NCBI GenBank assembly: GCA_900551895.1 | Contig: URXX01000004.1 | Span: 62,001-126,000 of the forward strand | Source: an uncultured Lachnospiraceae bacterium | GTDB taxonomy: Bacteria > Bacillota > Clostridia > Lachnospirales > Lachnospiraceae | Length of the DNA: 64,000 bases | Direction of reading: 5' to 3' | Shown here: positions 26,701 through 34,867 of the stretch, piece by piece | How positions within the stretch are numbered: position 1 is the stretch's first letter | Layout: every line of letters starts with the position of its first letter | Translations under genes and position numbers: made by a program | Notes under the pieces: model-generated | Database searches by the model: none | The model's input: only the letters and a program-made list of their open reading frames with translations | Told to the model about the DNA's origin: nothing

Positions 26701-27358
26701 AGCACAAATTGCCAACATAGGAGAAGTTCGCTTTACTTCAAAATCGAGAGATGCGATCATGTTTGCAAGAGCTTCTTATGATAAATTAGAAAAAACGCTA
26801 CAGGCAAAAGTAGATAATTACACGGTATTGTTAAATGCGGAAGCAAAATGGAAGAAAATGGAAGAAAATGCAAAAGTAATTACTGTAGTTGATGAAAAGA
26901 GTAAAGTATCAGTTAGCGGAAAATTTATGGAAGATTTTAAACTTCATGTTGAGAAAGCGAGTGAAGAAGCAGAAACTGTTTTGAAAAAAGAGTTTGTATC
27001 AATGGGGGATAAAATTGAAAAGTCTTCTGTTGCATATACAATTTCATACGAAGGAGGATATGTGGGAGAAATCACAGTGAAACTTCCTACGGATGCGGTT
27101 TACAGCGGAAGAAACGTATTTGTAAAACAATTATGCGGAGATGGTTCGATAGTATCTTATGAGACAACTGTTAAAGAAAATGGTGTATCAGTGAGAACAA
27201 ACACATTGGGAACTTTTATGGCAGGTGTTGAGAAGGCGGATATTCCGGCTGGAAGCGTACCTAAAACGGCAGATACTTCCCATATGATTTTTTGGCTTGG
27301 AATTTGTGTACTTAGTATGCTTGCATTGACAGTACGCAGACGTTTAAAATATAATTAA
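23702..27358 (+). CDS. Sortase-anchored propeller-like surface protein in the cobalamin operon
   Basis: 1218 residues. Signal peptide ends near NVSAKE. Residues about 35-490 carry PQQ-like beta-propeller repeats (LILDGKLYIGVANQILEIDKETGKE, in part; DGKLFVQVGNGAIQAVDYKT). Next come two cadherin-like beta-sandwich domains (about 495-580 and 585-705), a BIG2 domain (VTGITLDKHKAELDITEKM, about 706-790) and three helical repeats (about 795-1065), then a beta domain. It ends VPKTADTS, a hydrophobic segment and RRRLKYN, a sortase signal. Start ATG 23702 behind AGAAAGGAAG. Last gene of the riboswitch operon, followed by a terminator. The propeller recalls BtuG of Bacteroides in fold class only; cobalamin binding is inferred. 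Confidence 0.85.
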   Translation: MKKLKQIAATILAVSLMITMFPANVSAKETVRENVDTEWYNFRNNAENNGVTDRPTPIEAKETIQKWAEKYGTGWAAAPTPPLILDGKLYIGVANQILEIDKETGKEIRRSDEMIGNVGYAMNPLTYADGKLFVQVGNGAIQAVDYKTLKCVWYSEKIGGQTVSPISYAKIDGKGYIYSGTWNSEKRDGSYICMTTDDEGTTKVEGQTKGGGKEKKLTWRFTPSTDDTQVKNKRGFYWAGAYATENYIAVGSDDGSNEGDYTADAIFYTLDSRTGKIIDSISGIKGDIRTTTVYDNGYLYFATKGGVLYKTKVDSKGKLSDTSSIDIGAVTNEKLMATAAPLVYGNKIYMGVSGSGGQFDPDAGHGFRIIDNSGPLTQDSIMYNLPIAGYPQAAALASTAYADKDFDGNGEADGRVYLYFTYNAMPGGIYYCYDTKDQTEAKPDQYGELFVPEKDQQQYCISTLCADREGTLYYKNDSCYLMAVETNPAYLNNIVVKGGENESISWNKAFDSSSMEYELKIPDTMKTANITLEMDEGVTATVNGSTYTGKNEVTLEEGDTKVQIEVSKTRGEKTYKRVYVLSFTRVKAISTLESMKVGNSNSFSGFLQMTPEFSSEVTDYRVDTTRQESFWRVWLKPTDINSKITVVPVENVDKITTSDGNTTTQGHNRWNVYKKDQKKTAKIRIDVLSENGKKTTSYNLALEVPVKVTGITLDKHKAELDITEKMQLNAKIMPENATIQTVKWYSSDETTAIVDENGFVTPKKTGNVEITVISDDGASITDKCQVTITDKAKEVDDLIDAIGTVTLESKAKIDIARDAYESLTVKQKERVTKLTVLEEAEKEYNRLNNESNKEEADKAAAKAVDELIEKIGEVTIDSGTQIQQARDAFEKLTPEQKAKVEKEETLRAAEEKYAKLLLEKEKENEKTFLDTYKNLTEYRTEQQEELKRIISEGKIQIEKAADKEGIDRIVKAVKIKMDAVKTDAELTSQENAEKAVEYVKAQIANIGEVRFTSKSRDAIMFARASYDKLEKTLQAKVDNYTVLLNAEAKWKKMEENAKVITVVDEKSKVSVSGKFMEDFKLHVEKASEEAETVLKKEFVSMGDKIEKSSVAYTISYEGGYVGEITVKLPTDAVYSGRNVFVKQLCGDGSIVSYETTVKENGVSVRTNTLGTFMAGVEKADIPAGSVPKTADTSHMIFWLGICVLSMLALTVRRRLKYN

Positions 27359-27365
27359 TTCAGAT

Positions 27366-27401
27366 AAAGAAAGTAACTTTTAAAAGGGTTACTTTCTTTT
27401 T
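27366..27401 (+). terminator. Rho-independent terminator ending the cobalamin operon
   Basis: AAAGAAAGTAAC (27367-27378) pairs with GTTACTTTCTTT (27388-27399), followed by a short T run. Confidence 0.85.
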
Positions 27402-27487
27402 GTGTCTGTCCTACAAATACATTTGCCTATGTCCGTGAAACAAGAACGGTTCAGTAAAAATGTTCGCCTGTAACGGATAAAAATTGC

Positions 27488-27516
27488 TTGAAATTTCATT
27501 GAATATAGGCTATGAT
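27488..27516 (+). promoter_or_regulatory. Predicted sigma-A promoter for tdh-kbl
   Basis: TTGAAA (27488-27493), a 17-base spacer, TATGAT (27511-27516), 51 bases before the tdh start. Confidence 0.7.
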
Positions 27517-27566
27517 ATTCTTAAAGAAACGGGAAAAAATACCTGAAAGAATAGGAGAAAAAAGCA

Positions 27567-28643
27567 ATGAATGATAACAAAATGTGGGCATTGGTAAAAG
27601 AAGAAGCAGCGCCGGGACTTGCTCTTAAAAGAGTTCCGATTCCTGAAGTAGGCACAAATGATGTGAAGATTAAAATTCACAAAACAGCAATTTGCGGAAC
27701 AGACGTGCATATTTATCAGTGGAACGAATGGGCACAGCACACAATCGCAATCGGACAGACGGCAGGACACGAATATGTAGGTGAAATCGTGGAAATGGGA
27801 AGCGGCGTTAAAGGGTACAAAATCGGTGATCTCGTGTCAGGAGAAGGTCACATCGTATGCGGTAAATGCCGTAACTGTTTGGAAGGACACAAAGAGAACT
27901 GCAAAGATGCAAAAGGAGTAGGTGTAAACCGTGACGGTGCATTTGCAGAATACCTTGTTATTCCGGCAGAAAATGTATGGCCGACAAATCCGGCAATTCC
28001 GGAAGAAATGTATGCAATTTTCGATCCATTCGGAAATGCGACACATACAGCACTCTCTTATGAAGTGTTGGGTGAAGATGTATTGATTACAGGCGCAGGT
28101 CCTATCGGAATTATGGCAGCCGCAATCGCAAAATTTGCGGGTGCAAGACACGTTGTCGTTACAGATTTCAACCAGTATCGTTTGGATCTTGCAAAGAAAC
28201 TGGGAGCAACAAGAACGGTTAATCTTGCGAATGAAAAATTAACAGATGTCATGAAAGAAATCGGAATGACAGAAGGTTTTGACGTAGGTATGGAAATGTC
28301 GGGAGCGGCTGCGGGATTCCGAGATATGATTGACAATATGAAACACGGCGGTAAAATCGCAGTTCTCGGTTTACAAAGACCGGATGCACAGATTAACTGG
28401 GAAACAGTTATTTGGAACGGATTAAATATTCGTGGTATTTACGGACGTAAAGTGTGGGATACATGGTATAAGATGACAACAATGCTTCAGGCAGGACTTG
28501 ATATTTCCGATATTATTACACACAGATTGAATATCAAAGATTACAAAGCAGGTTTTGATGCGATGATTTCGGGACAGTCAGGAAAGGTTATTTTAAACTG
28601 GGAAGACTTAGATCAATTAGAGCCACAATCACAGGAAGTGTAA
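27567..28643 (+). CDS. tdh: L-threonine 3-dehydrogenase
   Basis: A 358-residue zinc-dependent medium-chain dehydrogenase that oxidises L-threonine to 2-amino-3-ketobutyrate with NAD+. Catalytic zinc ligands are visible in ICGTDVH and GHEYVGE, the structural zinc site in CGKCRNCLEGHKENC, and the Rossmann glycine motif in GAGPIGIMAAA (about residues 175-185). Length and the characteristic YQWNEWAQ segment fit Tdh rather than sorbitol dehydrogenase. The next gene encodes the partner enzyme Kbl, 24 bases away. The ribosome site is GAATAGGAGAAA. Confidence 0.96.
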   Translation: MNDNKMWALVKEEAAPGLALKRVPIPEVGTNDVKIKIHKTAICGTDVHIYQWNEWAQHTIAIGQTAGHEYVGEIVEMGSGVKGYKIGDLVSGEGHIVCGKCRNCLEGHKENCKDAKGVGVNRDGAFAEYLVIPAENVWPTNPAIPEEMYAIFDPFGNATHTALSYEVLGEDVLITGAGPIGIMAAAIAKFAGARHVVVTDFNQYRLDLAKKLGATRTVNLANEKLTDVMKEIGMTEGFDVGMEMSGAAAGFRDMIDNMKHGGKIAVLGLQRPDAQINWETVIWNGLNIRGIYGRKVWDTWYKMTTMLQAGLDISDIITHRLNIKDYKAGFDAMISGQSGKVILNWEDLDQLEPQSQEV

Positions 28644-28667
28644 AATAGAGAAAGAAGGTTGACAAAA

Positions 28668-29870
28668 ATGGCACGTAAAAATGATATTTTAAGTATCTAC
28701 ACAAAAGAAGTAGAAGATATTAAAGCAGCAGGATTATTTAAAGGGGAAGCGCCGATTGCTTCTGCACAGGGCGCGCGCGTAAAGTTGGAAGACGGCAGAG
28801 AAGTTATCAATATGTGTGCAAATAACTATTTAGGATTAGGAGATAATCAGAGATTAATTGATGCGGCAAAGAGAACTTATGATGAAAGAGGTTACGGAGT
28901 TGCATCGGTACGTTTCATTTGCGGAACACAGGATATTCATAAACAATTGGAAAAGAAAATCTCTGATTTCTTAGGAATGGATGATACAATTCTTTACTCT
29001 TCATGTTTCGATGCAAACGGCGGATTATTTGAAACAATTTTAACAGCAGACGATGCGGTTATCAGTGATGAATTAAACCATGCTTCTATTATTGACGGTG
29101 TTCGTTTATGTAAAGCAAAACGTTTCCGTTATAAAAACAATGATATGGAAGATTTGGAAGCAAAATTAAAAGAAGCAGATGAGGCAGGGGCGAGAATTAA
29201 ATTAATCGCGACAGACGGTGTGTTCTCTATGGACGGGATTATCTGTAACTTAAAAGGTGTTTGTGATTTAGCAGATAAATATAATGCTTTAGTTATGGTA
29301 GATGACAGCCATGCCGTAGGATTTGTAGGAGCACACGGACGCGGAACTGCAGAGCATTGCGGAGTAGAAGGACGTGTAGATATTATTACAGGTACTTTAG
29401 GAAAAGCACTCGGCGGAGCGTCAGGCGGATACACAGCTGCCCGCAAAGAAATCGTTGATTTACTTCGTCAGAGAAGCCGTCCATATTTATTCTCTAACTC
29501 ATTAGCGCCGGCAATCGCAGGAGCAAGTATTGAATTATTTGATATGTTAAGTGAAAGCACAGAACTTCGTGACCACTTAGAAGAAACAACTGCTTACTAT
29601 CGTAAATTGCTTGTAGATAACGGATTTGATATCATTATGGGAACACATCCTTGTGTGCCGGTTATGTTATACGATGAAGTGACAGCAGCAGAATTTGCTA
29701 AACGTATGATGGAAAAAGGCGTTTACGTTGTAGCATTCTCTTATCCGGTTGTTCCAAAAGGAAAAGCAAGAATTCGTACACAGGTATGTGCAAGCCATAC
29801 AAAAGAAGATATTGATTTCATTGTAAAATGCTTTATCGAAGTAAGAGAAGAAATGGGATTAAATAAATAA
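28668..29870 (+). CDS. kbl: 2-amino-3-ketobutyrate CoA ligase (glycine C-acetyltransferase)
   Basis: 400 residues from ATG 28668. The in-frame TTG at 28659 is rejected because AGAAGG (28653-28658) fits the ATG. A PLP-dependent alpha-oxoamine synthase that splits 2-amino-3-ketobutyrate with CoA into glycine and acetyl-CoA. The PLP lysine lies in GTLGKALGGASGGY (about residues 243-256), and VDDSHAVGFVG carries the cofactor-contacting Asp and His. With tdh it forms the threonine-to-glycine pathway. Confidence 0.96.
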   Translation: MARKNDILSIYTKEVEDIKAAGLFKGEAPIASAQGARVKLEDGREVINMCANNYLGLGDNQRLIDAAKRTYDERGYGVASVRFICGTQDIHKQLEKKISDFLGMDDTILYSSCFDANGGLFETILTADDAVISDELNHASIIDGVRLCKAKRFRYKNNDMEDLEAKLKEADEAGARIKLIATDGVFSMDGIICNLKGVCDLADKYNALVMVDDSHAVGFVGAHGRGTAEHCGVEGRVDIITGTLGKALGGASGGYTAARKEIVDLLRQRSRPYLFSNSLAPAIAGASIELFDMLSESTELRDHLEETTAYYRKLLVDNGFDIIMGTHPCVPVMLYDEVTAAEFAKRMMEKGVYVVAFSYPVVPKGKARIRTQVCASHTKEDIDFIVKCFIEVREEMGLNK

Positions 29871-29879
29871 TTGTTTTAT

Positions 29880-29911
29880 AAAAGAAGAGTAGAAAATCTG
29901 CTCTTCTTTTG
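29880..29911 (+). terminator. Rho-independent terminator
   Basis: AAAAGAAGAG (29880-29889) pairs with CTCTTCTTTT (29901-29910), after kbl. Confidence 0.85.
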
Positions 29912-29952
29912 TTATACTGAACTGAATAGAAAAACGAAAGAGAGGAAAGTGA

Positions 29953-31203
29953 GTGGAAAAGAAAAAAATTATTCAAGTGGAAGAGAAAGTACCGTTTAAA
30001 CTATTAGTGCCTCTTAGTATTCAGCATATGTTTGCTATGTTTGGAGCATCCGTACTTGTACCTTTTGTGTTTGGAATCAATCCGGCGATTGTACTGTTTA
30101 TGAATGGGGTGGGTACACTTCTTTTCATTCTTATCACAAAAGGAAAAGCACCTGCATACTTAGGTTCAAGTTTTGCTTTTCTTGCACCTGCAGGAGTTGT
30201 TATAAGTAAATTCGGTTATGAATATGCTTTGGGAGGCTTTGTGGCAGTCGGATTTTGTGGCTGTATACTGGCGTTTATTATTTACAAATTCGGTTCGGAT
30301 TGGATAGATATCGTTCTTCCGCCGGCAGCTATGGGACCAGTTGTAGCATTGATTGGTTTGGAATTAGCGGGAACTGCTGCGAATAATGCGGGACTTTTGG
30401 AAGAGCATATCAAATCGGAAAATGCAATTGTATTCTTTGTTACTTTGGGAATGGCAGTTTTCGGGTCAGTTATTTTTAAAGGATTTTTATCGGTTATCCC
30501 TATTTTAATTGCGGTAATCGCAGGATATATTTCTGCTATTGCTTGCGGAATAGTTGATTTTACAGAGGTATCAAAGGCATCCTTATTTGCTATGCCGAAC
30601 TTTTCATCGCCGAAATTTAATTTGGAAGCCGTTTTAATTATTCTGCCTGTTATTCTTGTTATTACGTCGGAACATATCGGACATCAGATTGTAACGGGAA
30701 AAATCGTAGGAAGAAATCTGTTGAAAGAACCGGGACTTCATCGCTCTTTATTTGGAGATAACTTTTCTACAATGTTATCGGGATTTATCGGTTCTGTTCC
30801 GACAACAACTTATGGGGAAAATATCGGAGTTATGGCAGTGACAGGCGTATACAGCGTATATGTTATTGCGGGGGCAGGTATCCTTTCGATTATCTGTTCG
30901 TTTATCGGCAAACTGACTGTCCTTATTCAAACAATACCGGGGGCGGTAATCGGCGGAATTTCTTTCCTGCTATATGGAATGATAGGAACATCGGGCATAC
31001 GAATTTTAGTAGACTCGAAAGTAGATTATGGAAAATCAAGAAACTTAGCGTTGACATCGGTTATTTTTGTAACCGGATTATCGGGAATTACCGTGAAATT
31101 CGGAAATGTGGAATTAAAGGGAATGGTATTGGCGTGTGTAGTCGGAATGGCATTGAGTTTGATTTTTTACATTTTGGATAAATTTCATTTGACAAATGAT
31201 TAG
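29953..31203 (+). CDS. uraA: Uracil permease, NCS2 family
   Basis: A 416-residue membrane protein starting at GTG 29953 with AGAGGAAAG upstream. About 14 hydrophobic segments. Family signatures include LSIQHMFAMFGASVLVP near the N-terminus, GSSFAFLAPAG, ITSEHIGHQIVTG (the conserved Glu-His of the uracil site) and PTTTYGENIGVMAVTGV. These are typical of UraA/PyrP uracil:proton symporters rather than xanthine permeases. The short gap to kbl is filled by a terminator; no pyrimidine genes are adjacent. Confidence 0.92.
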   Translation: MEKKKIIQVEEKVPFKLLVPLSIQHMFAMFGASVLVPFVFGINPAIVLFMNGVGTLLFILITKGKAPAYLGSSFAFLAPAGVVISKFGYEYALGGFVAVGFCGCILAFIIYKFGSDWIDIVLPPAAMGPVVALIGLELAGTAANNAGLLEEHIKSENAIVFFVTLGMAVFGSVIFKGFLSVIPILIAVIAGYISAIACGIVDFTEVSKASLFAMPNFSSPKFNLEAVLIILPVILVITSEHIGHQIVTGKIVGRNLLKEPGLHRSLFGDNFSTMLSGFIGSVPTTTYGENIGVMAVTGVYSVYVIAGAGILSIICSFIGKLTVLIQTIPGAVIGGISFLLYGMIGTSGIRILVDSKVDYGKSRNLALTSVIFVTGLSGITVKFGNVELKGMVLACVVGMALSLIFYILDKFHLTND

Positions 31204-31215
31204 CATATGAGAAGA

Positions 31216-31252
31216 AATAGAGGAGTTGACTTAGGAACAACCCCTCTATTAT
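31216..31252. terminator. Bidirectional terminator between convergent genes
   Basis: ATAGAGG-AGTTG (31219-31230) pairs with CAAC-CCCTCTAT (31240-31251) with one mismatch. It sits between the convergent uracil permease and APC transporter genes and carries A/T runs on both sides. Confidence 0.65.
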
Positions 31253-31263
31253 TATGTAAAAGA

Positions 31264-32667
31264 TTATAATTTGTTTTGCAATTTGGAACGTTTCCAAATG
31301 TAAAGACCTGAAAGGATAACTAACAATCCGCCGCCAATCATTTCAATTTCATAAATGATATTGTCTTTTAACGTATCCATTACCGGATATGCGGAACAGA
31401 TAATGGCAATCACACAGATCACTAATTCGGAAACAGCGATGCCTACGGCAAGTTTTTTGTTTTTTGTCATCACATAAGTATCTTTGTCCACTGATTTTTG
31501 TTTCTTTTTAATTCTAATATAAGCAAGGAACAAAAGCACATACGGGAACAGTGAAGTTAAGGCGGTCATTGTTACGAGTACGTTATAAATTGTATCCACA
31601 CCGGGCAAAAGTGAAGTGGCTACAAGAAGTACGGTAACGATAGTTGCTTGCAAATATACTGCTTTTACCGGAATTCCATGTTCGTTTGCCTTTGTCAACT
31701 TCTCTGGGAACAGACCTTTTTCCACGCTTCCGAAAAGCATTTTAATCGGCGAAGCGATATAGAGAACTAAAGCGCCGATAATGGAAAGTGCAATTCCCGC
31801 TGCGAGAAGTTGTATAAAAACAGGAGGAATACCAAGTAACTGACACCCTCTTGAAAGAGAATCCAAAATACCCGTAGAGGAACTGATTTCTTCAGGAGAC
31901 AGTAACATACTGATAGAAATAGAACCGAGAATATAAAGGATGCAAACGACTGCAGCCGATACGATGATTGCTCTCGGGAAATTTTTCTTTGGCTGATCCA
32001 TTTCTGTAATAAAGTTTGCCGTAATTTCAGCACCTGTATAAGCAAAAATAATTCCTGAAATAGCAACAAGAGAATCAGGATTTAATTTTGGCATCAAAGT
32101 TGAAACTGTGTAAGTTGATGCGCTAGGTGCTTTGTCTAAAATGACAATGGCGATAAAAGCCATAGAAATCAATAAAATAGTAGGAATGGTTGAACCGAAA
32201 GAACCTATACTGGTGAAAAATTTTCCGAAGGACATCCCTTTCGTACTAATCCATGACAGAAACCAAAAAAGAGCAACTGAAAGTATAAGCACTAAAACTT
32301 TATTCTCTGATAAACTCGGTTTCCCGAGCATGTATGCAAAATTTACTGCGAAGAATGTAAGAAATGATGCATACCAAAAAATCTTGGCAGTCCAGTTCAG
32401 CCACGATACCATAAAGGCATATTTTGTTCCGAAGGCTTCACGCACCCATGTGTATAATCCTCCGTCAGACTGATAGGTGGAAGCGAGTTCCGCACACATA
32501 AATGCCTGTGGAATAAAGAAAAGTACCATGAAAATGGCCCATGACGGAATCGCCCCCAAGCCAAGTCCGAAACTGGCAGATGTGGATTTTGCAATCCAGC
32601 GGATACCATAAAGGGCGGAAATATTCATAAATACAAGTTCTTTAAAACTAATCTTTGCTTTGTTCAT
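31264..32667 (-). CDS. APC family amino acid transporter (GadC/YjeM-like)
   Basis: 467 residues with 12 predicted membrane segments. The first helix region has FKELVFMNISALYGIRWIAKS, in which the unwound substrate-binding stretch is altered from the usual GSGI, and GGLYTWVREAFG follows in helix 2-3, as in glutamate:GABA antiporter-like APC proteins. A substrate cannot be fixed. It overlaps the TetR gene by 20 bases and is its downstream partner, so its expression probably follows the regulator. The C-terminus is the short basic tail KRSKLQNKL. Confidence 0.85.
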   Translation of the reverse strand: MNKAKISFKELVFMNISALYGIRWIAKSTSASFGLGLGAIPSWAIFMVLFFIPQAFMCAELASTYQSDGGLYTWVREAFGTKYAFMVSWLNWTAKIFWYASFLTFFAVNFAYMLGKPSLSENKVLVLILSVALFWFLSWISTKGMSFGKFFTSIGSFGSTIPTILLISMAFIAIVILDKAPSASTYTVSTLMPKLNPDSLVAISGIIFAYTGAEITANFITEMDQPKKNFPRAIIVSAAVVCILYILGSISISMLLSPEEISSSTGILDSLSRGCQLLGIPPVFIQLLAAGIALSIIGALVLYIASPIKMLFGSVEKGLFPEKLTKANEHGIPVKAVYLQATIVTVLLVATSLLPGVDTIYNVLVTMTALTSLFPYVLLFLAYIRIKKKQKSVDKDTYVMTKNKKLAVGIAVSELVICVIAIICSAYPVMDTLKDNIIYEIEMIGGGLLVILSGLYIWKRSKLQNKL

Positions 32668-33337
32668 CTAAAGTACCCCCTTTTTTAGATTTTAATGTTG
32701 ATAGCAGATAAGTTACGTAACGCATCATCTTTTGCCGACAAAATTCATGCGAATATTCTTCCTTATTGGAAACACGGCATTCTAAAAGAAGATGATAGGC
32801 AGAAATCATCAATTCATTTGTAATTTCCAAATCTTCCGCAGAAATCGTTTCATTCGGATAGATTTTATTTAAAATGACTTTATTTCGATTGGACAGATTA
32901 AAGTCCGTTAAAATAGAGTGCCATTCACTTTCGTTATCCACCTCTTCTTCTGAAAATAATTCGTAGTAACTTCTGCAGATAGCAGGCAGTGAATCGCTGT
33001 GCTTATTAAAGAAAATCTGTAAAAATTCATCGGGATATGTAAAGGAAATATCCGCAAATTCTTCCCATGACAGCAGTAAAACTTCACTCCAGTCTTTTCC
33101 CGCACGAGTCTTTTCCGCTATTTTCTGATTATAAGAAGTTAAACGGTTCAAGGAAGCGTACACGAGAAGTTGATCCAAATCCTGAAAATAATTATATAAA
33201 GTAGCACTGTTATACCCTGCAATGTCAGCTACTTTGCGAATGGTAACTGCGTCCATACCTTCTTTTTGGATAATTAACTGGGCAGCCTCTATAAAATAAC
33301 GAAGGACTCTTCGATGATGTTTTTCCCTATTTGCCAT
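32648..33337 (-). CDS. TetR family transcriptional regulator
   Basis: 229 residues from ATG 33337. The upstream in-frame start at 33358 is rejected because AAAGGAGA sits just ahead of 33337. The N-terminal DNA-binding helix-turn-helix is clear: AVTIRKVADIAGYNSATLYN (about residues 33-52). The C-terminal ligand domain is unlike any specific subgroup I know. It is divergent from the MFS-hydrolase operon and co-transcribed with the APC transporter. The near-perfect palindromes in the divergent promoter region are the likely operators. Confidence 0.9.
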   Translation of the reverse strand: MANREKHHRRVLRYFIEAAQLIIQKEGMDAVTIRKVADIAGYNSATLYNYFQDLDQLLVYASLNRLTSYNQKIAEKTRAGKDWSEVLLLSWEEFADISFTYPDEFLQIFFNKHSDSLPAICRSYYELFSEEEVDNESEWHSILTDFNLSNRNKVILNKIYPNETISAEDLEITNELMISAYHLLLECRVSNKEEYSHEFCRQKMMRYVTYLLSTLKSKKGGTLDEQSKD

Positions 33338-33372
33338 ATCTTTTTCTCCTTTCCGCAATTTATATAGTTACA

Positions 33373-33401
33373 ATTATAACTTTTTTAACAGATGAGTGCA
33401 A
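33373..33401 (-). promoter_or_regulatory. Predicted promoter of the tetR-APC operon
   Basis: Read on the minus strand: TTGCAC (33401-33396), 17-base spacer, TATAAT (33378-33373), 36 bases before the TetR start. It does not overlap the main palindrome, so autoregulation through that site would be indirect. Confidence 0.6.
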
Positions 33402-33446
33402 TTATATTTGATATTTTACAGAAAATCATCACAATGTACAAAAAAA

Positions 33447-33477
33447 TCAATCGTGATTAGTATATAATCACGATTGA
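33447..33477. promoter_or_regulatory. Palindromic operator, 13-bp arms
   Basis: TCAATCGTGATTA (33447-33459), spacer GTATA, TAATCACGATTGA (33465-33477), a perfect inverted repeat. It covers the first bases of the -35 box of the MFS promoter and lies between divergent operons next to a tetR gene, so it is the best candidate TetR operator. Confidence 0.85.
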
Positions 33478-33509
33478 CAAAATGATGTCAAATGATATAA
33501 TCATGATTA
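33474..33509 (+). promoter_or_regulatory. Sigma-A promoter of MFS-hydrolase operon with second operator
   Basis: TTGACA (33474-33479), 16-base spacer, TATAAT (33496-33501). A second palindrome TAATCATGATTA (33498-33509) overlaps the -10 box and repeats the half-site of the upstream operator (TAATCA-GATTA). Repressor on both sites would block both promoter boxes. Confidence 0.85.
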
Positions 33510-33535
33510 GAAATGAAGATTGAGAGGTAGAAGAA

Positions 33536-34840
33536 GTGAAAGAAAAGACAGGAATTAGGAAAAACTTTTTTATGATTTGCCTGTTGGCATTTGCCGGAAC
33601 AATTATTTACGGGCTTCCGTATTTCCGTTCTTATTATTATGATACTTATCAAAGTCTTTATCATCTGACGAATACACAGATGGGACTTCTTGGAAGTGCA
33701 TATGGAATGTTAGGAGTTTTCTCTTATATGTTTGGCGGTGTTTTGGCGGACAGATTTAAGGCAAAGAAATTGTTGATTTTATCAATGATTGCAACAGGAT
33801 TGGGAGGTTTCCTTCATTTATTTGTAACAGACTTCAGAGCGTTGATGGCTATTTACGCATTGTGGGGATTTACATCTTTGTTGACATTTTGGCCTGCGCT
33901 GATGAAAATTGTCAGAACACAGGGGAATGAAGATGAGCAGAGCCGTGCTTACGGAATTTTTGAAGGTGGACGAGGAGTGTTTAACGCGCTTCAGTTAGCA
34001 ATTGCAACAGCGATTTTTGGTTTCTTTCAGGCAAAAATGATGCCTGAACTGGGTATTAAATGGATTGTTATTTTCTACTCGGCAGCACCGATTATCTGTG
34101 GCATTATCTTTATCTTTGTGCTGAAAGAACCGGGCGAAGAGAGAGTAAAAGATGCAGCGGCAGAAGCGGGTAAAGAAGAGCCGAAGGAGAAATTCTCATG
34201 GAGTAACATTGCTCTTGTATTGAAGATGCCGGCAGTGTGGCTTACAATTTTGATGATGTTTTGTAGTTATACGTTTAATATGTCGATTTACTATTTTACA
34301 CCGTACGCAAGTAATGTATTGAAAACAACAGCGGTGGTTGCAGCGGTATTAACGGTACTTCAGCAGTATTGCCGTCCGTTTGCATCTCCAATTGGTGGAT
34401 TTTTGGCGGATAAGATTGGCAAAGGTCAGGTTATGGCAGGCGGATTTGTACTTATGGGATTAGGAACACTTGTACTTATGCTTTCGGGAAATGCGGGCGG
34501 TGCTCAAATGGTGCTTGTTGTAGGAGCATGTATCGTAGTTTATGTGGGAATGTTCTCCAACTTTGGAATTTATTTCTCGCTTCTTACGGAAGGCGGAGTT
34601 CCGTTAAAAGTTTCCGGTCTTGCAATCGGTATCGCATCTACATTGGGGTATCTTCCGGAAGTAATCGCTCCGATTGTAGCCGGAAATATTTTGGATACAT
34701 TTGCGGGAGCAAAAGGATACCATATTTATTTCGGAATTATGATTGTCATGGCAGTAATTGGTTTTATCGCAAGTATTGTTTGGGCAAATACTTACGGAAA
34801 ACGTTATAAAGAGCAAATGAAAAAACAAAAAAATAAATAA
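33536..34840 (+). CDS. MFS transporter
   Basis: 434 residues with about 12 membrane segments, starting at GTG 33536 behind GAGAGG. The MFS loop 2-3 motif is visible as GGVLADRFKAKK (about residues 67-78), and its counterpart in the second half is GGFLADKIGKGQ (about 285-296). It resembles nitrate/oxalate-type or sugar-phosphate antiporter-like MFS proteins without a clear substrate. Its operon partner is a CocE-type hydrolase, so it may import the substrate of that enzyme. Confidence 0.88.
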   Translation: MKEKTGIRKNFFMICLLAFAGTIIYGLPYFRSYYYDTYQSLYHLTNTQMGLLGSAYGMLGVFSYMFGGVLADRFKAKKLLILSMIATGLGGFLHLFVTDFRALMAIYALWGFTSLLTFWPALMKIVRTQGNEDEQSRAYGIFEGGRGVFNALQLAIATAIFGFFQAKMMPELGIKWIVIFYSAAPIICGIIFIFVLKEPGEERVKDAAAEAGKEEPKEKFSWSNIALVLKMPAVWLTILMMFCSYTFNMSIYYFTPYASNVLKTTAVVAAVLTVLQQYCRPFASPIGGFLADKIGKGQVMAGGFVLMGLGTLVLMLSGNAGGAQMVLVVGACIVVYVGMFSNFGIYFSLLTEGGVPLKVSGLAIGIASTLGYLPEVIAPIVAGNILDTFAGAKGYHIYFGIMIVMAVIGFIASIVWANTYGKRYKEQMKKQKNK

Positions 34841-34867
34841 ATTACTTTAAAAGCAGGAGGTATAAAC

